In this document: positions 32,934-43,789 of the stretch, one piece after another
Layout of the letters: each line of letters starts with the position of its first letter
How positions within the stretch are numbered: the first letter of the stretch is position 1
Assembly: GCA_023213395.1 (NCBI GenBank)
Contig: CM041465.1
Span: 9,300,001 to 9,364,000 of the forward strand
DNA length: 64,000 bases
Source of the DNA: Cycas panzhihuaensis
Lineage: Eukaryota; Cycadophyta
Direction of reading: 5' to 3'
Translations under genes and position numbers: made by a program
The notes under the pieces: model-generated
What the model was told of the DNA's origin: nothing
Databases searched by the model: none
The model's input: the letters and a program-made list of their open reading frames with translations, nothing else

Positions 32934-33392
32934 ATGACTTTACTCATTTTCACTGATGGTGGAAGTCGTGACAACCCTGGCCCTTCTGCCATTGTGTGGA
33001 TTCTTCATGACCCTTTCGGACACGACTTCATACACTTCAGGATCTTCCTTCCCGAAGCCACCAATAACGAAGCTGAATACATAGCTGTTATTGAGGCCCT
33101 TACCGATGCACTCCGCTTCCACCATGGACTCATCGTTCTCCTTTGCGACTCTCAAGTTGTGGTGTCTCATCTCACCCAGGTCTACCAGGTACAGTACCTA
33201 TGCTTAAGGGCCCTTGCCTCGACTACCAGATCCTTGTTGGCTTGTTTCTCATCCATCGACATTCAACACATTTTGCGGGCTCTTGACACTGAGGTGGATA
33301 GCTTAGTCCATATCGTCCTTGAGCATCACCTTCCTCTCCTTAGTGACCCACCTTTAGAGACTTGTCTAGTCACCCATGCACCTAAGTCTTAG
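32934..33392 (+). CDS. Second (extra) RNase H of G1, open frame of 152 aa
   Basis: The ATG at 32934 opens MTLLIFTDGGSRDNPGPS. A longer reading from a TTG at 32868 is not needed. The catalytic acids of the RNase HI fold are all in view: Asp in FTDGGSRDNPG, Glu in ATNNEAEY, Asp in LLCDSQVVVSHL and the late Asp in TEVDSLVH. A separate sense RNase H placed between pol and the 3' LTR is the hallmark of the Tat lineage, which acquired it in addition to the Gypsy RNase H. It would help to remove RNA from RNA/DNA hybrids during reverse transcription. It is the only domain of G1 with no stop or frameshift. The homologue in G3 is broken. Confidence 0.85.
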   Translation: MTLLIFTDGGSRDNPGPSAIVWILHDPFGHDFIHFRIFLPEATNNEAEYIAVIEALTDALRFHHGLIVLLCDSQVVVSHLTQVYQVQYLCLRALASTTRSLLACFSSIDIQHILRALDTEVDSLVHIVLEHHLPLLSDPPLETCLVTHAPKS

Positions 33393-33715
33393 GTCATCTT
33401 ACACTTTACATTGCGATCTGTTCGCACCTCTGAAAGCCAAATGCTAACGAGGTTAAACTATGGTGACCACCATGTTTGTTCTCTTGACTCTACTTTTAAT
33501 ATCTTAGCATATAGCTCTCATTATTCTTGACTTGTATCTGTACATAATGCTTTGTTCATGACATCTGTCTGGTCTTAGGTGTGGTCATCACCACCCTTTC
33601 ACCCTACTCTTACGATGGGGGCACCCCCCTTATCTATTATCTTTACCTTGCTTTTACACCCACACGTTTCGCCACGACACTCGTCGTCGCCCTTGGTTTG
33701 CACCATTACTGTGAT

Positions 33716-33718
<3 letters not shown>
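33393..33718 (+). other. G1 3' untranslated region
   Basis: Noncoding. It aligns with G3 22165-22420 at GCTAACGAGGTTAAACTATGGT. The 70-140 aa frames drawn across the adjacent microsatellite are artefacts of the TA repeat. Confidence 0.6.

Positions 33719-33792
<74 letters not shown>
33719..33792. repeat. (TA)n microsatellite, about 73 bp
   Basis: This is uninterrupted alternating AT. At the same place G3 has only a short TATATCTATATACAC seed (near 22424), so the expansion happened within G1. Confidence 0.97.
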
Positions 33793-33797
<5 letters not shown>

Positions 33798-33865
33798 GTT
33801 ACTGACATTGTGTTGCCATCATTCGTCGTCGCATTATGCCTTCGAGGTGTGAGGCTCTACTACCA

Positions 33866-33873
33866 AGGGGGCA
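33866..33873 (+). other. G1 polypurine tract
   Basis: AGGGGGCA lies directly before the 3' LTR start (one further base, then TGTTTCC). It serves as plus-strand primer in reverse transcription. Confidence 0.7.
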
Positions 33874-33874
33874 G

Positions 33875-36825
33875 TGTTTCCTGGATCCCAGGAATAGGTT
33901 CATGGCAAGTCGACTCAGGCAAGTGCAGGTATACTTTTATCCCTTGCCTTTACTATTTCTTTAGAAAGGTAAATAGAAGCATCATTTAATTGCATAACTG
34001 ACTCACACATGCAAGTGATCATCTTACACCTATTGCTTGATCATACTACTTATTACTCTTTCAACCTATGATGATTAGTGGGATATGCATCCTCATGGTA
34101 CTCCACAACCCTCCTATGCACCTCTACATTGTCTTAAGCACCACTCAACCTGTGTGATTCGTCACATCCTATGCCATATCACAGCCCTTAGTACCCTACT
34201 GAGTGTGATTAGTTTATCTTTATGCTAGTTATCGGTTTCCTGGGAGTCCTGCCAATTCGGTACCCTATTCAGTTTAGGTCATCTTCTCTGTTTGACTGTC
34301 CCTAGCCATATGGACAGAGGGTCGGCCCTTCTTAGGCTTGGGGTATCCCCTTTAAGACTCCCAGACACCCTCCTTTTAGTTTATTTTGGTTTATATCACC
34401 GCACCACGGTAAATGTTGCGGTATAGCGGTAAACTTTGTGGTACAGCGAAGTTTGCCACAGGGCGACTGTCATAACTTATTTTTTAAAATTTGCCATGTA
34501 AATTTTCATTTTTTTTGTGAAATTACCATGTGGCTTTGGCACCTCTCGAGCGCTACCTCAACCCTAATCATCCATTCATCCTAGGGTTAGGTATAAAGCC
34601 TAAAAGAACCTCATTTTCCACCTCTTCTTCCACCTTCCTTTCTCTCTTCTCTCTCTTTCACAAGAGTTTTCTGTAGAAGTGCCCTACAACACTTAAGTTC
34701 CCTATGTTCCAACCTAAGATCCACCCATTCCAGTTCTGATCCACGATAGAAGGCCCACCAACTAATGTTTCCAAGCAAGGATTCATGCCCAAGTTTGGCC
34801 TCCACGCCCTTCCTACAACTTTTAGCAGGATTGTTTCTAGATTGCAGCACCTTAATAAGGATACCATGTAAGCATATCAGATCTTCTATTTCCTGTTGTT
34901 TTTAGGAGAAGACCTGCCTCCCACTCAACCTAGCAGGTATTTTTCATTATTGTTTCATATCTTTCCTTTGGTTTATCTTGTAAAAGGTTAGATCTCTAAG
35001 CATACTCCTCTTTCCTTCATTTTTTTGCTGTATACAAGAGGTCTTCCTCTATTCTTTGTCCTCTTGCCTTCTTAATCTCCCTACCCTCTCTTGTTTTTTT
35101 TTAAGGAGGTTGTGGCATAGGACTCATAAAGAGTAAGAGAAAAGAGCCAAGGTGGATTCCGTACCCACTAGGCTTGCTTCTCAAGGGCAAACCCCTTCTC
35201 CTTTTTCCTCTCCTCCACTTGTGCCTCTCTTGCATTACCAAGGAGTCTCTAGGATTTAGCCTGCACTGGATATCAGTGTATGCAACCCTTGTTGCACTAT
35301 CTTCAAGCCCGCATGGCTCTTTTGGGAAGCTTTTCTAGCCCCAAACAGTGTCCCTTATTCACCCTGGGTCTTAGCCTAGTGAATGTGGTAATTTGCTGTA
35401 CGTAGCATACTTGTAACATCAACAACTTTCACAAACATTGTAATGTTTGTTTCCTTTACTGTTCATTACTAATAAGCTATCCTAATCTATTGTACCCTAT
35501 GTTTAAGGGTAGTGTGGAGGTGTACTTGTTGGAGGGTTAGCCATTCCGAGGCTAACCTCCCCTTGCCTTGGCTTGTGTTATTGGTTTTCTTGGGAGATTA
35601 TAGAGTTACTTTTGGTGGAAGATTACCTAAATTGAAACATTCTAACTTGCAACATTTCAACATTTTGCTATTACATAAGCATACACATATTACCTTTGTA
35701 TCCTAGAAGCCCTTTTGGAAGGGTAAGGAACTTTGTGATTGCAGGTTTGCTGCACCATTTACGGAGAAAGGTAAATGATGACAATCCAGGTGCCTTCCTT
35801 GGCCTCCTTTTTTTTGGTTGTTCCAGCCTTTACATAGTTCCTTTTTCCTTTGTATTTTCTTGCTTCTGTCCTATCATTTTTTGGGGAGCTAAGGAAACCC
35901 CTATGTTGTTCACATGACGAGAAAATGGAAAAGAAAAAGTGAGCATAGCGCAAGGTGAAGACCACATTTCAGCTGCATCGTTCTTCCAGGTACGCCACTC
36001 TCATTTCGTAGGTCTTTTTGTGTTTCCTTTAACTTGTGTGCTTGCATAAAAAGACATAAGGGAATAAAGTAAAAGGGAACCAACTATCTTTGTCATCTTG
36101 CACATTAGTTCACATTTTAGGAAAGAGCATCCGTTAAGGGTTATCCTCTTCCCTCTTTCATCCAATTGAATTGCCATGTACCTTGCATGATATCTTAGTT
36201 TACTTTCTTTTCTTTTCTTTCCCTTGTTTAAAATGAAATGAGAGCGAGGATTTGTCTTTGAGAAAGAGAGTGTATTTATTGTTCTTCGCACACATAAGCT
36301 TGTATACCTCTCATTTGCACACACATACAACTAGTCTTTTATACCATTGTTGCATATAGAGATTAGGCTCCCTCGTACATAGAGTGGTAGGAACTCTTTC
36401 TTCTACCACTCTTTGTCCACCTAACATTCTCTTCAAGTGGGTTAGTTCTTAGAGGATTCGTCCCCCCAAGATCTCCTTTTTGCCTCATCATGCCTATGTC
36501 CCTTAGCTTTCTTTCCATGAGGTTCCGCTCCCTTGTCGGGTCTTGCCTTCCCCTTCTGACCATCCAAGGGTGGGAAGACCCTTGTTTTGAGGTTACTTGA
36601 GCAACCGAGGACATCCCTCACCTACACTCCCCTTCAAAGTCAAAAGTTAAGTTACCTAGAGAAAGTCATATGTCATTTGTGGGTCTAAAATCCACGTTTT
36701 GACGCATGGATGCCCTATGTGGGTGCTTCCTTGCACTTGTTGGTTGATCCTTTCATTCCAGAGGCTTCCTTCGATAGTCTTAACCCTAACTTGGTGTACT
36801 TACCATCCCCATAGACGTGATTCCA
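33875..36825 (+). repeat. G1 3' LTR (2951 bp)
   Basis: It starts TGTTTCCTGG, ends GATTCCA and pairs with 1114-4062. The TATA box TATAAAG is retained at 34592. The hairpin is weaker here (about 34495-34530). Confidence 0.92.
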
Positions 36826-36830
36826 TATAG
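36826..36830. repeat. Target-site duplication of G1, right copy (TATAG)
   Basis: It pairs with GATAG at 1109-1113. C1 resumes at once with CAATCGAAGG, matching C2 (CAACCGAAGG on the minus strand near 45080). Confidence 0.85.
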
Positions 36831-37020
36831 CAATCGAAGGCTTCCCTTGGAGACACTTAGACTTAGAGCCTAGAAATCTTATAGGGACTAGGGCACTCAT
36901 AAAACTTTTGGAAAACTTTAAAACCTTATTTTTTTGGGTTAATTTTTTTAAATCTTATTTGGAAATTATATCTTTAAGGGTATTCTTATCAAAAGACTTA
37001 TCAAACCTAGTTGAGACATA
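36831..37020 (+). other. C1 leader, last part
   Basis: The sequence matches the reverse complement of C2 about 44890-45080, including CTTAGAGCCTAG and AAACTTTTGGAAAACTTT. Noncoding. Confidence 0.75.
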
Positions 37021-38070
37021 ATGGCATCCAACTTTGGTAATATGATTATACCTAAATTCAATTGTTCTAACTTTCTAAATTAGAGTAGGAGGATGAGACC
37101 CATCCTTATAGCTAATGAAATATGAGATATTGTGAGAATAGGCTACATTGAATTAGGTCAAATCCCAATAGATCATGAGAAGTTAACTTATAAAGCAAAT
37201 GTCAAGAAAGATAATGAAGCACTTGCATTGATATTTTATGCACTTAAAGACCATATATTTCCAAGAGTTAGTGAAGTAGTGACTTCCAAAGAGACTTGGA
37301 ACACTTTGAAGTTAATCTATGAAGGGGTTGCTTCATCAAAACTGTAAACTCTGAGAAGTAAGTTTGAAAATTTTAGAATGATACCAAATGAATCTGTAAC
37401 TAACTTTATGATAAAGGTGTAAGACATAGTCAACCAAATGAGATCACTTAGAGATACTTTGACTGAATAAAGAGTAGTCAAATAAATCTTGAGATGTGTT
37501 AGTATTGTGAAGAGATTTGAAATGGTTACTACTAGCATTAGTGTATCAAAAGACTTGAGTGTATTGAAGACAGAGCAACTAAGTGCCAATGAATCTCTTA
37601 AATATGCTTTTACTACTAAAGTAAGCATACAATCTAAATATCAAGTGGGTACCTCCAAGATTGTGAATCAATCTCCAAAGGGAGGGAACATGAACCCTAG
37701 ACAAGATGTGCATCAAGAAAGGTAATCTAAATATTAAGCTCTACACTAAAGAAGATAAGGAGCTAACCTAAGGAATACTAGCCATGATAGGTACCAAAAG
37801 TAAGAAAGAAATAATGGAACAAGCGAATGTTATCCAAATTGTCAAGGAGACATGCCACGTCAAAGGAACAATCCTAATTATCTAAATAATAGACAAAGGG
37901 AGACTTAAGCTCCATTCATAGAAAGAGGGAGACCATCTCATATTAATGCGTCCTATGCTTGTAGTAGGAGCCTAAGTTTTAGTAGAAGAGATTCTCCTTA
38001 TTATACATTTTACAATTGAGTTAGCCATATAGAAGATAAATGCTTTACTAAATATGGTCCACCAAATAAA
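37021..38070 (+). pseudogene. C1 gag, decayed
   Basis: The ATG at 37021 gives MASNFGNMIIPKFNCSNFLN, then RRMRPILIANEI, KDNEALALIFYALKDHIFPR and QMRSLRDTLTE, the Copia gag pattern and close to C2 gag. Stops (TAG, TAA) replace Trp or Gln repeatedly, for example in SNFLN*SRRM. The knuckle near 37990-38050 is damaged: its first Cys residues are gone, leaving SHIEDKCFTKYGPP. Not functional. Confidence 0.85.
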
Positions 38071-38088
38071 GGAAGTACTAATACTATT

Positions 38089-38382
38089 ATGGAAGTAAGG
38101 GAAAATAATTATCTTTTTCTATCTAGTTTCATTGTCTATAAAGATAAAGATGATAGTTGGTACATTGATTCAGGTTGTTCCACTTACATGACAGATAAGG
38201 AGCATCTATTTAGTACTTTGGATAGAACCAAAAGGGGATCAATTATGTTCGGTAATGACACCTCTCATGAGTTTATTGGAAGAGGCAACATATTGTTACA
38301 AACAAAATTGAGAAACTATGGATACCTTGACAATGTACTTTATGTTTTAGCCCTTAAGAAAAACCTTCTATCTATAGGATAG
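38089..38382 (+). pseudogene. C1 protease
   Basis: The 97-residue frame contains DDSWYIDSGCSTYMTDKEH with the catalytic Asp (DSG) intact, GSIMFGNDTSHEFIGRGN, and the Copia NVLYVLALKKNLLSIG end. C2 has lost the same Asp. Confidence 0.85.
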
Positions 38383-39480
38383 ATGATGGGCCAAGATTAT
38401 AAGATAATATTTAATAATGGATAATGTACTATTAAAGACAAGAGAAGAAACAAGTTGGTTGTAGCCAAAGGAAAAATGACTAAGGACAGACTCTTCAAAC
38501 TAGTCCTTACTCATTTTGATAATTATTCTTGGAAAACATCAATAAAGCTTGATAGCGACATGTAGCATAAGAGATTTGGCTACCTGGGTTATAAAAGTCA
38601 GGCATTCATGAAGAGGATGGATATGGTAGATGGGTTACCATATATTGGCATTGATAAAAGTATTTGTGAAGGATGCCTTCTTAGAAAACAACATAGGGAA
38701 AGCTTTTCAGACAATAACTACAAATCCATAAGACCTCTCCAACTAGTATACATAAATATTTGTCGTCCTATGGATATTCCCTTATTAGCAGGAGCTAAAT
38801 ATTTTATTATATTCATTGATAATTTTATAAGGAAAACATGGGTTTATTTCCTCAAATTCAAATCAGATGCTTTTCAACACTTTGTAGACTTCAAAACTTA
38901 TGTAAAAAGATAAAGTGGTTATAAAATCCTCTCCATATAATCAGATAATGGGGAAGAGTTTATTTTAAATGAAATCAAAGCTTATTGTTCTTATTATGGA
39001 ATCAGGAGACAACTTACAAACCCCTATACTGCCCAGTAAAATGGTGTAGCAGAAATGAATAATCATATTATAGTCAAAATGGTTAGGTATATGTTAAAAG
39101 ACAAGAAATTAGGACATGAATTTTAGGCTGAAGTAGTTCACACAAGTGTTTATTTAATGAATAGGTGTACCACCAAAGCACTAAGGTGGAATACTCCTAA
39201 ATAAGCTTGGACCAGATACAAGCCTAGTATCCATCACTTAAGAGTCTTTGGATGCTTAGCCTATGTGTATATACCTAAACAAAGAAGATCGAAGCTAGAT
39301 GATCATAGTATTAAATGCATATTCATTAGGTACAATAATGCCTCAAAATCTTACAAAGTCTATGATCCTAAAATTTAGAAGATCATAGTGAGTCAAGATA
39401 TTAAATTTCAAGAAGATGACTATTACCACAATGATAATGCTTAAAATAAAAGGAATGGTATGATGATCCATCTTGATTCC
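38383..39480 (+). pseudogene. C1 pre-integrase and integrase, decayed
   Basis: The frame continues with MMGQDYKIIFNNG. It then shows RFGYLGYKSQAFMKRMDMVDG, CEGCLLRKQHRESF (zinc-binding CxxC), YINICRPMDIP (first Asp replaced by Asn), YFIIFIDNFIRKTWVYFLK, QSDNGEEF (second Asp) and TAQQNGVAEMNNHI with a TAA for Gln. The catalytic Glu is kept. The tail SIHHLRVFGCLAYVYIPK is visible near 39230. Confidence 0.83.
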
Positions 39481-39659
39481 ACTAAGTCTAAATATATGCC
39501 ACCTAGGCATGAATCAAGACAACCAATTGATGTATCAAGTAGGGGGGGAACCTCTTCTCAATCTACACCACAAAGACCACCAAAATAGGGTTAAATAATC
39601 ATAACATGGATAACATACTAGATAATAACCACAATCAAAGGTCTACTTGTGCACATAGG

Positions 39660-40335
39660 GTAAATTTTACCCTCACGAGTCAACTTATGGAAACCCACAA
39701 GCCTCAAACCTTTGATGAGTCCAATACATATGCTTCTTAGAGAAAGGCAATAGAAGAAGAATATCACTCCATTGTTAAGAATGATACTAAGGAATTGTTT
39801 GACTTACCCCCCAATAAAAAGGCAATTGGTACCAAGTGGGTTTATAAGACTAAGTTCCATTCTAATGGATCAATTGATAGATATAAAGCTAGATTGGTAG
39901 CCAAAGGCTATGTATAAAGAGAAGGTATTGATTACAGTGAGACATTTGCCCTTGTTATATGAATAGAAATCGTACGTATGATGATGAGCTTAGCAGCACA
40001 AATGGGATGGAATATTTATCAAATGGATGTCAAAAGCATCTTCCCTATTGGCTACATTGAAGAGGATATTTATGTCTCTCAACCCCTCAGTTTTAAAGCC
40101 AAGGGAGAAGAAGACAAAGTGTATAAACTTAAAAAGGCACTCTATGGTTTGAAGTAAGCACTAGGGCTTGGTATTCCTACATTGATAAATATTTTAGATA
40201 TCAAGGTTTTAAAAGGTCTCAATCAGACCCAAACTTGTATATCAAAATAAAGGGATTCTATTCTAATTATGGGATTCTATATAGATGATCTTGTCTACAC
40301 TGGAAATGACCCCCACCTTTTGTAAACCTTTAAGG
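39660..40335 (+). pseudogene. C1 reverse transcriptase, part before C2
   Basis: KAIEEEYHSIVKNDTKELFD, GTKWVYKTKFHSNGSIDRYK, VYQMDVKS-like and LKKALYGLK segments are readable in one frame to about 40170. The frame then shifts. FYIDDLVYTGNDPH (YVDD read as YIDD) is at 40270-40315. C2 interrupts after TTTAAGG, in the codons for QFKEAMCKEF. Confidence 0.85.
40331..40335. repeat. Target-site duplication of C2, left copy (TAAGG)
   Basis: TAAGG is repeated without mismatch at 48712-48716. Removing C2 and one copy restores the RT reading across the site. Confidence 0.96.
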
Positions 40336-40669
40336 TGATGGATCCGGAGGAGCAGAGCAGGACATCACGACACTTTCATCTTGAGTACAACGGCAATTTC
40401 TGAAAGAGTGGCGGTGTTAATAAACACCAGGGAGGTATTCCCAACCCTTAAATAGAGATTCGGGGAGGCGTCGGGCGCCATCACCCTAGTGCCTGACAAT
40501 TAAGGTTAGTTTGAAAAAATATAAAAAATAAATAGCGGTGATACATACCTCACGTGAGTGGTCGGTCCGGGCGGCTGCTGAACGATTCAAGGTGCCCTAG
40601 GGGCCCTCAAAGGTGGCTTTGAGGGGCCCTAAGCGCTCTAGTGCATATACATTGGGATTATTCCTAACA
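40336..40669 (-). repeat. C2 3' LTR (334 bp)
   Basis: On the plus strand it runs TGATGGATCC...CCTAACA. It pairs with 48377-48711. It includes a GC-rich hairpin at 40599-40630. Confidence 0.95.
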
Positions 40670-41270
40670 TTCTCCCCCATAAGCCCAATGTGTATGACTC
40701 CTAAATCATCTCTGAACTTTTCAAACTTGATTTTTCCCAAGGCCTTTGTAAAAATATCTGCTGTTTGATCTTCGGTGCTATAATAAGTCAACTCTATCTC
40801 TTCTGCTTGTACAAGTTCCCGAATAAAGTGGTATTGAGTTTCAATGTGCTTTGTTACTGGTGGAATCTTGGATTTTGGTCATTTGAATAGTGCTCGATTA
40901 TCACACCAAATTTTAGTGGGGCCTTCTTTGTTTAATTTGAAAATCCTGTAAGAGTCTTCTTAACAGATTGATTCACGGGCACCTAACACTGCTGCTTTAT
41001 ATTACCTTGGTGTGGATAAGGAAAGCGGTATTTTGTTTCTTTGTACTCCAAGCTCTTCTTGATCCCATACTAAATGCATAACCTAGGAGTAGATTTTCTA
41101 TCATCAATATCACCATTAATCTGAATCATGTAACTTGTTAAGCTGAAACTCGGATGTAGGTTTGTAGTATAGTCCAAAGTCCAAGTCCCTTTAAGGTATC
41201 TCGAGGATTCTTTTAGCAGCTTGCCAATGAGATGTCTTTGGATCCTGCATAAATCTAGATACAACACTTA
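40597..41270 (-). pseudogene. C2 RNase H, decayed
   Basis: From the end of RT the minus strand encodes AAKRILRYLKGTWTLDYTT, then a damaged INGDIDDRKSTPRL segment (normally DSDWAGDIDDRKSTSG), a stretch in broken frames, and the typical Copia end YYSTEDQTADIFTKALGKIK (40730-40790). The last codons read into the 3' LTR at 40669. Confidence 0.82.
40670..40680 (-). other. C2 polypurine tract
   Basis: The minus strand reads ATGGGGGAGAA, ending directly at the 3' LTR. Confidence 0.85.
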
Positions 41271-42212
41271 CGGAATATGTTATATCGAATTCGAGTAGAA
41301 GTTAAATAAAGTAGGCTACCAATCAATTGTCTATAGTGAGTGGGATCAACTGAAGTTGAGTCATCCGTCTTAGACAGTTTAATTCCACTTTCTGCTGGTA
41401 TTGACAATGGTTTATAGTTTGTCATATTAAATCTTTGTAGAAGGTCTAATATATATTTACGTTGAGATATAAATATTCCTTGTTTATCTTGCCACACTTC
41501 CAATCCTAGGAAGTAGTGCATAAGACCTAAGTCTGTCATTTCGAATTCCTTACACATAGCTTCTTTAAATTGATTTAAAAGTTGGGAGTCATTTCCAGTA
41601 TAAATTAAGTCGTCTACGTAAAGTCCTACGATCAATATCGAATTTTCTTTAGTTTTGGTGTATAGGTTTGGATCTGCTTGAGATCTTTCAAACCCTTGAT
41701 CTTTAAGATATGTGTCTATCTTAGGCATACCAAGCCCTAGGTGCTTGTTTTAGACCATATAACGCTTTCTTTAACTTATACACTTTGTTCTCTTCCCCCC
41801 TGACTTCAAAACCGAGGGGTTGAGAGACATAGATATCTTCTTGGATATAACCATTTAAGAAAGCACTTTTTACGTCCATTTGATAAACAGGCCAACCCAT
41901 TTGAGCGGCTAAACTTATTATCATGCGAATTGGTTCCATTCTAGCTGGGGCAAGCGTTTGATTATAGTCTATGCCTTCTCTTTGGGCATATCCTTTGGCA
42001 ACTAAACGAGCTTTATATTTATCAATTGATCCATCAGAGTGGAACTTAGTCTTATAAACCCATTTGGTTCCAATGGCTTTCTTTCTTGGTGGTAAGTCTA
42101 CAAGTTCCAAAGTATCATTTTTAACGATAGATTTATATTCCTCTTGCATGGCTTTTTGCCAAAGACTCATGTTGATTAGCCTCACCAAATGTTTGAGGCT
42201 CATGACTTTCAA
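41255..42212 (-). pseudogene. C2 reverse transcriptase
   Basis: There are two overlapping minus frames. Frame 42212-41721 has KAIGTKWVYKTKFHSDGS, IDKYKARLVAKGYAQREGID, VYQMDVKSAFLNGYI and YKLKKALYGLKQAPRAWY. Frame 41728-41255 has GLYVDDLIYTGND with an intact YVDD, MTDLGLMHYFLGLEVWQDK and LIGSLLYLTSTR. A single small frameshift separates them. It fills the sequence that C1 lost to the C2 insertion and gives the reference for that gap. Confidence 0.9.
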
Positions 42213-42299
42213 GTAACTTACTCATTAGAGCAAAGTTAACTTTGTGTGAACGTGTAGATCTTCGATTGTTATCTAATATATTTCCTAAGTCATGATTGC

Positions 42300-43486
42300 G
42301 GTGAACCCATTTAGGTAGTGGTTGTGATGGTGGTTGAGGGATGTTGTTTCCTAGTAGTTTCAGAGAGTTTCTCCACATAGGTGGCACATATTTGGATGTA
42401 TTTGATGCATTAAACTTAATGGTAATGTCCTTTTGTTGTTCATGATTATTTTGATAGTAGGTGTCTTCTTGAAATTTGACATCCCTACTCAGAATAACTT
42501 TTCAGGATTTGGGATCATAAACTTTGTAAGATTTTGATGATTCACTATATCCAATAAAGATACATTTTACACTATGAGCATCTAATTTGGTTCTTCTTTG
42601 GTCGTGGGGACATGGGCATAGGCTAAGCGACCAAATACCTTAAGGTGACGGATACTAGGTTTATAACTTTGTCCATGCTTCTTCCGGTGTCTTCCCCTAA
42701 CGACTTTTGTGGAAACTCGATTAAGTAAGTAGATGCGGTATGGATTTCACCCAAAATTCATGGCCTAAGTTTTTATCTTTAAGCATACAGCGTGCCATTT
42801 CTACGATAGTTCTATTTTCCTTTCTACTACACCATTTTGTTGTGGGGTGTAGGGGTTGGTATGTTGTCACCTAATCCCATGTTGGATACAGTAATCCTTG
42901 AAGATATTAGAGGTAAATTCTCCCCCATTATCGGATCTTAAGGAGAGGATATAGTATCCACTTTGTCGCTCAACGGTTTTGAAGTCAACAAAGTGGTCAA
43001 AAGCATCAGTTGTATTTGAGAAAGAACACCCAAGTCTTTCTTGTAAAGTCATCAATAAATGTAAGGAAATATTTGGCACCGCTATGAAGGAGTGGCCATT
43101 GGGCCACAAATATCTGTGTAGACGAGTTGAAGAGAGGCAGATGCCCGATGGCTAAAGTCTGGAAAACTTTCTCTATGATGTTTTCCAAGAAGGCATCCCT
43201 CACACAACTCTTTGTTAACATCAATAGGGGGTATGCCATTAACCATATCTAATCTTTTCATAAGGGCTAAACTTGTATAATTCAGGTGGCCAAAGCGTCG
43301 ATGCCATAGGTCACTATCCATAGTAGTTGTGGTTCTAAGGGCATATGTTTCTGAGGGGGTGATAGTAAGTTTAAATAGACGATCTTTAGTCATGATACCC
43401 TTAGCAACAATAGCTTCATTTTGTCGTTTGTCTTTGATGACACATTCACCGTTGTCAAAAATTAATTTATAGTCTTGTCCCATCAT
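42300..43486 (-). pseudogene. C2 pre-integrase and integrase
   Basis: Frame 43486-43082 carries MMGQDYKLIFDNGECVIKD, LWHRRFGHLNYTSLALMKRL, CEGCLLGKHHRESF and VYTDICGPMATPS (first Asp). After a frameshift, GAKYFLTFIDDFTRKTWVFF and LRSDNGGEF (second Asp) follow. The Glu region ERK lies near 42805. The tail with HLKVFGRLAYAHVPT is near 42600-42650 in another frame. At least three frameshifts are present. Confidence 0.85.
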
Positions 43487-43725
43487 CTATCCTACCGATA
43501 GTAAGTTTTTCCTTAAAGCGGGGACGTATAGAACATCATTTAAATATTTGTATTCACCACTATCAATCAATAAGGCAATGTTACCTTTTCCAATCGATTG
43601 GTGAGAAGTGTTGTCTCCAAACATAATAGACCCTTTCTTATTTGTATCCAAAGTTTGAAATAATTGTTCTTTATGGGTCATGTGGGTGGAACAACCAGAT
43701 ACAATGTACTAACTATCATCCTCTT
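43487..43725 (-). pseudogene. C2 protease, catalytic Asp lost
   Basis: The frame reads VSGCSTHMTHKEQLF, GSIMFGDNTSHQSIGKGN and DVLYVPALRKNLLSVG. The active-site triplet DSG (intact in C1) is VSG here, and a TAG replaces the Trp before it. Confidence 0.82.
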
Positions 43726-43789
43726 CTTGCTGGTTTGAAAAACTAGATAGAAATAACCTATTGTTGATTTTAGATTCGATGTATTTGAC

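Larger units (their letters stand above)
1114..36825 (+). mobile_element. G1: giant Tat-lineage Ty3/Gypsy retrotransposon (host of G2 and G3)
   Basis: The element starts TGTTTCC and ends CCA. Its LTRs are 1114-4062 and 33875-36825. A tRNA-Arg-like primer binding site, gag, protease, RT-RNase H, integrase, an antisense reading frame, a second sense RNase H and a purine-rich tract follow in order. Without the nested G2 (11979-29916 plus one CCTCC target copy) its own length is about 17.8 kb, the scale of Ogre-like elements. Three features place it in the Tat lineage: the second RNase H before the 3' LTR, the DNGS protease motif, and the C-x2-H-x4-H-x4-C gag knuckle. Frames carry many stops and several frameshifts, so it is dead. 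LTR divergence, about one base in eight by eye, makes it one of the oldest layers. Confidence 0.9.

Noticed and set aside
33579-33989. Open frames of 69-136 aa on both strands around the TA repeat
   Set aside because: They consist of alternating Tyr/Ile from the microsatellite and have no other support.
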